DNA of 12,090 nucleotides from SIG440 sp045587485 (GTDB lineage Bacteria; Bacillota; Clostridia; Monoglobales; Monoglobaceae). Numbering within the stretch: position 1 is the first letter of the stretch; the number at the start of each line of letters is the position of its first letter. Location: NCBI GenBank assembly GCA_045587485.1, contig JAZNCI010000031.1:1-12090 (forward strand). The letters are read 5' to 3'. The translations under genes were made by a program, and so were the position numbers. The notes below the pieces were generated by a model, which searched no databases, was not told where the DNA came from, and was given only the letters and a program-made list of their open reading frames with translations. This document shows, piece by piece, positions 1-7,221 of the stretch.

Positions 1-335
1 GCAACATCAAATTCTTCTTGCGGACAAAACTTTGTGAAAATTAATTTACACCATATGCCCATACGAACGGTAATTTTTTTAATCAAGCCCAATACCTTAT
101 GTGAAATCGGTGATAAGTCATTTGTTCTTTTTGCTGTTATATTCCAATACTTTGCTCTACCCTCTATTTTTGCAATTTTGATTTGAGAATTTGGTAAATC
201 TTTTTCTTTGACAGTCCCCGATAAATCTAAAAAAGTTACTTCATGACCTCTTTTTACCATTTCATTTGCAAAGTTAAATGCAGACGTTGTTATTCCACCG
301 ACAATTAAGTCTGCTACAACTAACAGAATTTTCAT
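1..335 (-). CDS. GT4-type glycosyltransferase, N-terminal part (runs off the left edge)
   Basis: About 111 codons are visible, from ATG at 335 down to the window edge; the protein continues to the left. The start MKILLVVADLIVGGITTSAF, followed by FNFANEMVKRGHEVTFLDL, is typical of the first beta-alpha unit of GT-B fold, family 4 glycosyltransferases: a hydrophobic strand, a Gly-Gly loop that contacts the acceptor or nucleotide, then a helix ending in RGHEV. Such cytoplasmic enzymes transfer a sugar from a nucleotide donor to a lipid-linked oligosaccharide. The C-terminal donor-binding domain is outside the window, so the sugar cannot be judged. An AAGAAGGTG ribosome binding site lies just upstream (around 341-349). 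The gene follows the preceding glycosyltransferase with a 22-base gap, consistent with the same operon. Not seen: any frame disruption. Confidence 0.8.
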   Translation of the reverse strand, partial: MKILLVVADLIVGGITTSAFNFANEMVKRGHEVTFLDLSGTVKEKDLPNSQIKIAKIEGRAKYWNITAKRTNDLSPISHKVLGLIKKITVRMGIWCKLIFTKFCPQEEFDV

Positions 336-357
336 ATTAACACCTTCTTATGAAAAA

Positions 358-1521
358 TCATTCTTTCATCCAATTGTTTTTGTAAATCGGCGACAAGGAG
401 CAAGGTCCATTTTCAAATAGAGTTCTATAATCTTTATTTTGAATAATTGTATCGCATAGAATACAAAAACGATTTACTGCATTTTCTGCTGACCACATTG
501 TTCTTACTGTGTTGTATGCATTTTCTCCAAGTTTTCTTCTTAGTTCTTTGTCTTCCACAAGCTCTGTAAGAATTCCCGTCAGCTGTTCAATATTAGCAAA
601 TTCATAAATACAACCATTAACTCTATTGCTAATAATAAATGCTGACGAGCCAACTGAATGACTTACCACAACAGAACAAGCACTATTCATTGCCTCGTTG
701 ACAACTGCGCCCCAGCCTTCATAAAAATTACTTCCAAAAACATAAATATCAGCACGGTCCATATATTCACGAACCGCATCTGGTGACATATACGGCAGTA
801 TTTTTATTTGTTTTGTTAAGTTATTCTGTTCAATATATTCTTGAATTATTTGTTTTGACTCACCATCACCTATAATTGTAAATTCAACTTTTTTCCCCTG
901 CAAAACAAGGTTGTGTACAGATTTTACCGTATCTATAACATGCTTTAAAGGAATTAGACGACCTGCATAAAGTATTTTTGTCACTTCATTTTCTGCCTTA
1001 AGCTCAAAAAGATTATTAACATCTTGGTCAATAACCTTAGGAAAATAACCCCAACGGAAACATTTATCCTTTTTAAATCCGCAGATTACCAAATCGTGTG
1101 CAGTATATGCACTTGCACCGAGAACATATAGATTTTTGTTTTTGTATTTTATATAACCATCGTAAATTTTCTTGCGTGTTGTTGGTATAAATCTTCTCCA
1201 AGTACCCAGTTTGAATAAACGTTCTGAAAAACGGAAAGTTAACTTATTGTTTTTCATTCTTTCTTTTAGATATCTTACAGGCGCACCACCGAAAATTACT
1301 ACGTCATAGGTTTCGGCAATGTTCATAGCCTCAGCATCATTTTCATAAGCACGAACTACGAACGGATAGTGATTCATATCTTCATAACCCATATCTTTAC
1401 GATAATCAGGAATTTGCTCACATGCAACAAATACAAATTCAATATTTGGATTGTTGTAAAAGCCCATACACAGAGGCAACTGATGGTGATTTAAATAATT
1501 TGAAAAAAATGCTAATTTCAT
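358..1521 (-). CDS. GT4-type glycosyltransferase
   Basis: A 387-residue protein of normal length for a GT-B family 4 glycosyltransferase, predicted to be cytoplasmic or peripherally membrane bound and to add one sugar to the undecaprenyl-linked repeat unit. The N-terminal half (1-165) is the variable acceptor domain. The C-terminal half begins with KILYAGRLIPLKH (G187, R188, K193), the usual donor-phosphate-binding Gly-Arg and Lys. The EX7E motif of retaining GT4 enzymes is present as E268-GWGAVVN-E276, followed by the small-residue stretch that usually contacts the donor. The start is ATG at 1521, preceded by GGAG with a 7-base spacer. It follows the GT2 gene by 22 bases. The linkage and sugar cannot be predicted. 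The N-terminus (FFSNYLNHHQLPL) is a form I associate with EPS glycosyltransferases of Clostridia and Bacteroides. Confidence 0.9.
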   Translation of the reverse strand: MKLAFFSNYLNHHQLPLCMGFYNNPNIEFVFVACEQIPDYRKDMGYEDMNHYPFVVRAYENDAEAMNIAETYDVVIFGGAPVRYLKERMKNNKLTFRFSERLFKLGTWRRFIPTTRKKIYDGYIKYKNKNLYVLGASAYTAHDLVICGFKKDKCFRWGYFPKVIDQDVNNLFELKAENEVTKILYAGRLIPLKHVIDTVKSVHNLVLQGKKVEFTIIGDGESKQIIQEYIEQNNLTKQIKILPYMSPDAVREYMDRADIYVFGSNFYEGWGAVVNEAMNSACSVVVSHSVGSSAFIISNRVNGCIYEFANIEQLTGILTELVEDKELRRKLGENAYNTVRTMWSAENAVNRFCILCDTIIQNKDYRTLFENGPCSLSPIYKNNWMKE

Positions 1522-1543
1522 AAATTAACTCCAAAAGCAATTA

Positions 1544-2506
1544 TTATTTCTTAATTATACTTAAAAGTCGTTTTGTAAGTTTGGGGGCCATTGAGAAAGC
1601 AAATAGTATAACTTTATTCTTAAATGTTAAGTATTTGTTAAAGATATTTTTAAAATAATGCTTTCGAATAAATTTTATTGCATTAACATAGAGTGCATTT
1701 TCTTTATCTGCTAAATCAAGTGGCAAAAGCAACAAATATGCCATATGTTGATATAAAGCAAAACGAACTGCTTCCATTTTTAATTGAGGAAAGTTTTTTA
1801 CAACTGTTTCCATCGCTACAACTGAGTTTCCCACCATATCTTCTACAGCTTTGCCATAGCCACTGCTTATACTTCCACTTCGTAAAAAATAATAATATCC
1901 TATTTCACCTACAAAATTAATTTTTTCTATTTTGTTGAGAATTTTTAAAATAAAAAGCAAATCTTCATTAAGTTTGTCCTCGCAAAAACGAACATTGTTA
2001 AATATCTCTTTTGGGAAAAGTTTTGTGCATACGCTGACATCTCCCGTGTGTAACATAAGTTCCTTTGCAAACTGTTCTGAATAAATTTCTTCGTCTGTGG
2101 TATGAGGAACTTTAGACGGAATAACTTTTCCGGAATCAAAAGACCGAACATACATAACATTTGACAATGTTTTACCTGACTTATCTATATTTTCTATAAG
2201 TTTTTTATACATATTTGGTGAAATGAAGTCATCACTGTCAACAAAGCCAATATAATCACCTGTCGCCACATTAAGACCTGCATTTCTCGCAGAACTTAAA
2301 CCACCATTTTGCTTATGAACAACAACTATTCTATTATCTTTTTTTGCATAGTCATCGCAGATTGCAGGTGAGTTATCTTTTGAGCCGTCATCAATAAGAA
2401 TAACTTCAAGATTTTCATGCGATTGTGCAAGAATTGAATCCACGCATCTTTTGAGATACTTTTCAGTATTATAAATCGGTACAATAACGCTGACTTTTGA
2501 ATCCAT
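1544..2506 (-). CDS. GT2 family glycosyltransferase
   Basis: An inverting, GT-A fold family 2 glycosyltransferase of 320 residues from the chosen start. It opens with VSVIVPIYNTEKYLKRCVDS (from residue 5), then VILIDDGSKDNS (D39, D40) and NGGLSSARNAG, and has the metal-binding DXD motif in FVDSDD (D90, D92). All are hallmarks of nucleotide-sugar-binding GT2 domains in capsule loci. There is no strong membrane-spanning segment, although the C-terminus is hydrophobic and basic (ILFAFSMAPKLTKRLLSIIKK), suggesting peripheral membrane contact. The open frame extends upstream to a GTG at 2524 and an ATG at 2512. I chose ATG at 2506 because AGAGGA (2513-2518) sits 6 bases upstream of it, whereas it would lie inside or right against the earlier starts. 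It lies 28 bases after the EpsG-like gene. Sugar specificity is unknown. Confidence 0.92.
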   Translation of the reverse strand: MDSKVSVIVPIYNTEKYLKRCVDSILAQSHENLEVILIDDGSKDNSPAICDDYAKKDNRIVVVHKQNGGLSSARNAGLNVATGDYIGFVDSDDFISPNMYKKLIENIDKSGKTLSNVMYVRSFDSGKVIPSKVPHTTDEEIYSEQFAKELMLHTGDVSVCTKLFPKEIFNNVRFCEDKLNEDLLFILKILNKIEKINFVGEIGYYYFLRSGSISSGYGKAVEDMVGNSVVAMETVVKNFPQLKMEAVRFALYQHMAYLLLLPLDLADKENALYVNAIKFIRKHYFKNIFNKYLTFKNKVILFAFSMAPKLTKRLLSIIKK

Positions 2507-2534
2507 TGTCATTCCTCTTTTCACATCTCATTTA

Positions 2535-3599
2535 TCAATAAAACCTATATGGCGTTAGTGAACCAGCATGAGTTACTCTATATACAAAACAAAGCATAAA
2601 TAACAACACCACTACAACTTTGATAACATTATGTTCACGTTGAGTTCGTGTTTGCTCAATTGAATCCGTAAAAACAGCTGCCAGAAAGAACATAAAATAA
2701 AAACTTGGTCTTTCAGCTGTGCGGGTTGCAAACCGTAAAAACCAAAAAATCATGGTTACAATACCTATATTTAATAGTCCATCAACATCTCTTGTTCGAT
2801 ATTGTTGATTCAAAACTGAAAAAACGGAAAAGGCCGTCACACAAAACATAACTAAAATAATAAGATAACCATTACCGGTAAACTCAAGTTCATAATTATA
2901 ATCAAGTTGGTTATTAAACCAATTCTGAATGGAGCCAATATTGAAATAAGCAATAACCATTGCCACAATATAACCAAAAACGGTCAAAATATTAAAACGT
3001 ACAGCATAAAGAATATAAGCCGCAGAAAATAATACGGCGCTCTTATGAAAACTAAACGCAAGAAATATCAGAATTGCAAAAGGTATTAATTTTCTCTTTT
3101 TAATAAATCTGTATGAAAGTAAGCAAATACACATAGCAAGACACTGTCTTACACCTGTGAACATAAAGAAATAAAGACCAATCGTTGCATAAATGAACAG
3201 GAAAAAGAAATTACCTTTTTCAAGTTGATTTGCAAAATCTGAAATAACTATCCAATAAATAGCAGTATATATAATTTGAAACACCAATACATCCTGAGTT
3301 ATATATGTTATCAGTTTTGAAAAAATAAGATAACCTTGCTCCATACGGGTATTGTCGTTTATTTCTTCCCAAGAGTTGTTAGTCATTTCTAAAAACTTCA
3401 AATTATAGACACCTGTATCAGCACCAATACTTGGAGCTCTGAACGCAATAAGAACAAACATTGGCAAGGATGCAAGCAGTAACAATTTGAAGCGCCGTCT
3501 GTTATTGTATTTGTCTTCTTCCGGGGTAAGTGCTACTTTTTCAACATAAAACATGTCAAAAATCAGGGGGACTAACACTACCAAAACATATGGAATCAT
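2535..3599 (-). CDS. EpsG-family polysaccharide polymerase (Wzy-like)
   Basis: A 354-residue polytopic membrane protein with roughly nine or ten hydrophobic segments. Visible signatures of the EpsG family, the Firmicutes counterpart of Wzy, are RAPSIGADTGVY (R54, G59, D61, T62, Y65) in the first large extracytoplasmic loop, a following MEQGY (residues 86-90), FTGVRQCLAM (147-156), and FSFHKSAVLF (182-191, with H185). These resemble the R..G.DT..Y, E.GY, G.RQ and FH.S patterns of known members. Expected role: polymerise undecaprenyl-diphosphate-linked repeat units at the outer face of the membrane. It is the only polymerase candidate in the window. It follows the GT4 gene at 3606 by six bases, with only a weak ribosome binding site close to the start (AGGA is about 13 bases away), so translation is probably coupled. 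Confidence 0.88.
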   Translation of the reverse strand: MIPYVLVVLVPLIFDMFYVEKVALTPEEDKYNNRRRFKLLLLASLPMFVLIAFRAPSIGADTGVYNLKFLEMTNNSWEEINDNTRMEQGYLIFSKLITYITQDVLVFQIIYTAIYWIVISDFANQLEKGNFFFLFIYATIGLYFFMFTGVRQCLAMCICLLSYRFIKKRKLIPFAILIFLAFSFHKSAVLFSAAYILYAVRFNILTVFGYIVAMVIAYFNIGSIQNWFNNQLDYNYELEFTGNGYLIILVMFCVTAFSVFSVLNQQYRTRDVDGLLNIGIVTMIFWFLRFATRTAERPSFYFMFFLAAVFTDSIEQTRTQREHNVIKVVVVLLFMLCFVYRVTHAGSLTPYRFY

Positions 3600-3605
3600 A
3601 CCGCT

Positions 3606-4808
3606 TTACACATCCTTTCTCAATAATTCTTCATATACATTCAAATACTTTTTATACGAAACCTGTCGGTCAAAGGCTTGAGCCCCTATCGACGAACAAT
3701 CTGTTGGTGTGATGTTTTTAAAGGCGTTAATCATCCCTTCAACATCATTTTCAGGAACAACTGTTCCGCAACCTTCTAAAACTAATTCACCACTTCCGCA
3801 CACTGCATAAGTCACAACTGGTGTTCCGCAACAAATGCTTTCCATATTAACTGTAGGCAGAGTATCCGCGTGCGTGGGATTTACAAAAACGTCTGCCATA
3901 GAATAATACTCAGCCAATTCTTTTCTGCCTTTAATAAAACCTACAGCCTTTACCTTATTGCCATATTTTTCTGCATTTTTAAGTTGAACTTCATTACATC
4001 CGACAATCATCAATAAATCATTCTCACCTATTTGCTCAACTGTTTTATCAAGAAGTTCTTTATTTTGCGGAAGAAACCACTTATTCGCCATACCCATTAC
4101 AACATATTTGTCCGCACATTCATACTTCTTTTTCATTTGATTTTTGTCATACGGCTTAAATGTGTCTATATCTACACCATTCCATATAGCAACAATATCA
4201 GTATCGTGTAAAAAGCCTTTTTTGGCCTCATTACATATCCAATCACTGCAGCCGACTATTTTAAGCCTAGGTATTGCCAAAAGATATTTCTTACGGTCTT
4301 TAAACATAGACTTTGAAAAATCAAAAAACCAACTTGGCGGAGATATTTTTCTTTTTGGACAATTCCCACAACCATTCATAAAACCGTTGCATCCGTAATC
4401 AATATAATGAAAACATTTTCCAGTAAAATACCAGCAATCGTGCATTGTTATTACCGTTGCAATATCTTTTTTTGCAAGATAATCCAACAGAATATTAAGA
4501 TGTATGTAATTACTGTGCAAATTGTGAAGATGTACAATATCGGGTTTGATTTCATCTATATATTTTAAAAACTTATATGTTGCAATTTTTGAATGATATG
4601 ACTGTTTGCCTGATAAACGTGACAGTAATGCGTGCATCTTCCAATCAAACGAATTGCCTATGCAATATCCGTTTCTAACAGTTTCGTTGGTAGATTGATA
4701 AGCAAAAAAGGCTTCGTGACCGTGGTCAGCGATAATACGCCCAATATCTTTCACAATTATTCCGGTACTGAGATATCCATAAACTGCATTTATTTGTAAA
4801 ATTTTCAT
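3606..4808 (-). CDS. GT4-type glycosyltransferase with four-cysteine segment (WcaC-like)
   Basis: A 400-residue GT-B glycosyltransferase. The N-terminal domain has MKILQINAVYGYLSTG, DIVHLHNLHSNY (90-101) and MHDCWYFTGKCFHY (122-135), followed by GCNGFMNGCGNCP (139-151). The four cysteines C132, C140, C147 and C150 belong to a signature I know from colanic-acid WcaC-like and related EPS glycosyltransferases. The nucleotide-binding half shows IWNGVD (209-213), WFLPQNK and the motif D315-TLPTVNM-E323, in which Asp takes the place of the first Glu of the usual EX7E. This is common in this subgroup. Start ATG at 4808; a GGGA ribosome binding site lies about 9 bases upstream. The 84 bases before it, after the previous stop, form the longest gap in the operon; they contain no convincing terminator and only a poor -10-like TATAAT. 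Acceptor and sugar are unknown. Confidence 0.9.
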   Translation of the reverse strand: MKILQINAVYGYLSTGIIVKDIGRIIADHGHEAFFAYQSTNETVRNGYCIGNSFDWKMHALLSRLSGKQSYHSKIATYKFLKYIDEIKPDIVHLHNLHSNYIHLNILLDYLAKKDIATVITMHDCWYFTGKCFHYIDYGCNGFMNGCGNCPKRKISPPSWFFDFSKSMFKDRKKYLLAIPRLKIVGCSDWICNEAKKGFLHDTDIVAIWNGVDIDTFKPYDKNQMKKKYECADKYVVMGMANKWFLPQNKELLDKTVEQIGENDLLMIVGCNEVQLKNAEKYGNKVKAVGFIKGRKELAEYYSMADVFVNPTHADTLPTVNMESICCGTPVVTYAVCGSGELVLEGCGTVVPENDVEGMINAFKNITPTDCSSIGAQAFDRQVSYKKYLNVYEELLRKDV

Positions 4809-4892
4809 AGATTATTCCCTTTTTTATTCGAGTGCCTTTATTACATACTTTTTTATTGCTCAAATTTAATCATTATATATTCTCAACACTCA

Positions 4893-6188
4893 TTAAACCT
4901 CAAGTGTGTCACAAATAGATTTTTCAACTGCTTTTAAAATTACATCTTTACTGTGGTTTTTTATACCAATTTCTCTCGCTTTTTCAGCATATAATGTCAA
5001 AATTTCTGTATCTTTTATTATTTCACGCAAACCGTTTTCAATTTGCTCATCATTTATCGCCGTAATTGCAGCATCATTTTCAATGAAATACTGCATAGGT
5101 GCAGTATCGGCACACCCTATCGCAAAAATACATTTACCACTTGAAAGATAGTCAGTAATCTTTGTTGAAAAAGAAAGCCTTGCTGTGTGTGCATTCTCAC
5201 CATCAATTGCTTCTAAAAATAACAAAACATCTGCTTTTTTCTGCAAAGCCAATACCTCATCTTGAGCAACAGGGTCGTGAAGATAGCAAAAATCACAATT
5301 CAATTGTTTTTTTATACTTTCATCTAAAACAGTTTTTGTATATATGTCAACTACAAAATCTTTTTCTGCACCTATTTTTTTAATTGCATTTACCACACGC
5401 ACAAGACTATGTTCTCTGCCAATCTGCAAATTACCGGTATAAAGCAATTTTATAGGTTTTTCTATTAAATGAATAATTTCACCCATTTCTCTCTGTATAG
5501 GCTTTGTAATCACAGTACAATCAATGCCAAAACACTCATCAGCTTCTTTTTTAGTCATATCGGTTATTGCCCAAAAAGCATCCGTCTGCTTCGCAAGCTT
5601 TTTAAGAGACTTACGTTGTAAAAACCTAAAAACTTTAAGCCCAAATTTAGCGGACTGCTTATATGTAAAGTTATCATCCCAAAAAAAGCCAATTGATTTA
5701 GATGAAGTGATTTTTTTAGCATATCTACATAATCTGTTGAAATGAATATATCCATCCATTGCGTACAAAATTATATCCGGTGAAAAATCCGTTATGAACT
5801 TATATAAACCAGCGGTTTTCCACTTGCCAAGCATCCAGACCATTTCACGCGCAACCAATCCAAAAAGACTTCTCTTTCTGCCCATTTTTTGATAACGCTT
5901 GTTATGCTCTGACAAATCTTTATTTTCATCTTCGATAAAAACACATGATTCTATTTTTTTGCCTGTTTTAATTTTACGATTAAAGATACTCTTCAAAACT
6001 TTATTTTCAGACAAAACAAAATAATTGTTACAAGCTAAACTATCCGGTGTTTCTTCTCTCAAAGAAACACAGGCAATATTATCCGGGTTCATACCACTTA
6101 ACAATGTAGGCCAAGTATTTGAACCTACCCTACTGCTCCATGCAGATATTGATAAAACTAATACTTTCTTATTGTCAGTCATTTTCAT
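4893..6188 (-). CDS. Divergent GT-B (GT4-like) glycosyltransferase
   Basis: A 431-residue protein that looks like a GT-B glycosyltransferase but matches the family more loosely than its neighbours. The N-terminal strand and loop VLVLSISAWSSRVGSNTWPT (10-28) and FSPDIILYAMDGY (135-147) fit an acceptor domain. The donor domain shows KLLYTGNLQIGREHSL (247-262), where GN replaces the usual GR, and LLFLEA followed by LSFSTKITDYLSSGKCIFAIG (338-358), resembling the S-x-K-x-x-DYL-x-x-GKP region of EPS glycosyltransferases. No clean EX7E is visible; E326 and E331 precede the STK segment. ATG at 6188 overlaps the TGA of the upstream oxidoreductase (ATGA), which argues for coupled translation; a second ATG at 6182 has AGGA better placed (about 8 bases upstream) and is an equally possible start. 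Sugar specificity is unknown. Confidence 0.75.
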   Translation of the reverse strand: MKMTDNKKVLVLSISAWSSRVGSNTWPTLLSGMNPDNIACVSLREETPDSLACNNYFVLSENKVLKSIFNRKIKTGKKIESCVFIEDENKDLSEHNKRYQKMGRKRSLFGLVAREMVWMLGKWKTAGLYKFITDFSPDIILYAMDGYIHFNRLCRYAKKITSSKSIGFFWDDNFTYKQSAKFGLKVFRFLQRKSLKKLAKQTDAFWAITDMTKKEADECFGIDCTVITKPIQREMGEIIHLIEKPIKLLYTGNLQIGREHSLVRVVNAIKKIGAEKDFVVDIYTKTVLDESIKKQLNCDFCYLHDPVAQDEVLALQKKADVLLFLEAIDGENAHTARLSFSTKITDYLSSGKCIFAIGCADTAPMQYFIENDAAITAINDEQIENGLREIIKDTEILTLYAEKAREIGIKNHSKDVILKAVEKSICDTLEV

Positions 6189-7156
6189 TTTCCTATCAAT
6201 GAATTTTTATATTGATTTCTGTCGTCTCCAGGTAAAACTATTTGTTCACCATCATTTTTATCACTGTCTCTCAAAATTGACACATACTGTTTTATATAAG
6301 TATCATATTCATCGCCCAATACTTGTCTTGGATTAATTACAGTAATACAAAATCCGACATTCATACTTTTATTTTCATCAGAATAAAATCTACCGACTTG
6401 ATTGAGAAATGCACTGCCCGATAATAAACCGGAAAAAATGTCGATAAGCATTGACAAACCATACCCCTTAAATCCCGCCATAGGCAAAACAAGACCTTTT
6501 ATACCTTCTTCTGGACTGTTTGTCTGCTGTCCATTTTCATCCAAAGCCCAGCCATCAGGCAACGGAATACCTTTTTGAGAATATTCCTTAAATCTTGATT
6601 TGGCTACTACACTTGTTGCAAAATCAATAATAATCGGTTCATCTTCCGGAACAGGAATAACAGCTGCCAAAGGATTTGTTCCCAACATTTTTTCTTTGCC
6701 ACCAAAGGGAGCCATCTGAGCAGGACTGTTTGATGTCACAACCGCAATACATCCTTTTTCAGCCGCCTTTAATGAATAATAAAATGCTGGTCCAAAAGTA
6801 TTGTTATTTCTGCCGAATACGGTAAACACACCTGTTTCTTTACACTTTTCAATTCCATAATCCAAGCAATATTTTGCTGATACCGGTCCAAATGCATTAT
6901 CACCATCAATGACCGCAAATGAAGCAGTTTCTCTTACAACAGATATATTAGGAAGTAAATTGTATCCGCCTCTTTTAATTCTATCTATGTGTCCTGATAA
7001 TACAGAAATCCCATGGGTTGTTACACCAAAAACATCTGCCACAGCAAAACAATCTGCCACAATTTCAGCATCTTCTATTTTTACTCCGTTGGCACACAAT
7101 TGCTCTATAATTTGGCTATACTCATTATGATATAATTTTGTATCCTTATAATTCAA
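6185..7156 (-). CDS. Malate/L-lactate dehydrogenase (Ldh_2) family oxidoreductase
   Basis: A 323-residue NAD(P)-dependent oxidoreductase of the Ldh_2 family, whose known members reduce 2-oxoacids or related imines (ureidoglycolate dehydrogenase, diketogulonate reductase, sulfolactate dehydrogenase). Visible family features: THGI (H48), FGPVSAKYCLDYGIEKCKETG (89-109), the nucleotide-binding stretch SPAQMAPFGGKEKMLGTNPLA (144-164), IIIDFATSVVA (175-185), MAGFKGYGLSMLIDIFSGLLSG (226-247) and a C-terminal LPGDDR. Oddities: the usual N-H-F-G is NNTFG, so T120 stands where I expect the catalytic His; the usual DxRG before SHG is DVFG; and the chain stops about 20-30 residues early compared with typical members. 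The start is TTG at 7156, backed by GTGGGGG six bases upstream. The stop overlaps the next gene's ATG. In this locus it probably serves EPS precursor or substituent synthesis; the substrate is unknown. Confidence 0.85.
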   Translation of the reverse strand: MNYKDTKLYHNEYSQIIEQLCANGVKIEDAEIVADCFAVADVFGVTTHGISVLSGHIDRIKRGGYNLLPNISVVRETASFAVIDGDNAFGPVSAKYCLDYGIEKCKETGVFTVFGRNNNTFGPAFYYSLKAAEKGCIAVVTSNSPAQMAPFGGKEKMLGTNPLAAVIPVPEDEPIIIDFATSVVAKSRFKEYSQKGIPLPDGWALDENGQQTNSPEEGIKGLVLPMAGFKGYGLSMLIDIFSGLLSGSAFLNQVGRFYSDENKSMNVGFCITVINPRQVLGDEYDTYIKQYVSILRDSDKNDGEQIVLPGDDRNQYKNSLIGK

Positions 7157-7208
7157 TGATTTCCCCCACTTTGTCTTTTTCGAATTTTCTTATAACTTTT
7201 ACAGGATT
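7146..7208 (-). pseudogene. C-terminal remnant of a possible hexapeptide-repeat acetyltransferase
   Basis: The gap between the GT4 gene and the Ldh_2-family gene holds an open stretch, with no start codon, encoding NPVKVIRKFEKDKVGEIIEL and then TAA at 7148-7146. The frame is open back to an in-frame TAA just upstream of 7235, inside the end of the GT4 gene. NP-x-KVIRKF closely resembles the GNPAKVIRK tail of left-handed beta-helix acetyltransferases, which are common sugar O- or N-acetylating enzymes in capsule loci. The remnant's stop overlaps the TTG start of the oxidoreductase by 11 bases, as expected if a complete gene once preceded it with coupled translation. Interpretation as a deletion remnant is inference from a short match; chance coding of about 20 codons is possible. 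Confidence 0.4.
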
Positions 7209-7221
7209 TAATAACCTCTGT

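Noticed and set aside
4809..4892. Possible internal promoter or terminator in the 84-base gap
   Set aside because: A TATAAT is present, but the nearest -35-like TTGAGG is about 20 bases away; GAGTG and CACTC are too short and far apart for a terminator hairpin, and no T run follows a stem.
6025..6336. Plus-strand open frame of 103 codons
   Set aside because: It spans the junction of two well-supported minus-strand genes, has no domain resemblance and no good ribosome binding site; it is a shadow frame in AT-rich DNA.
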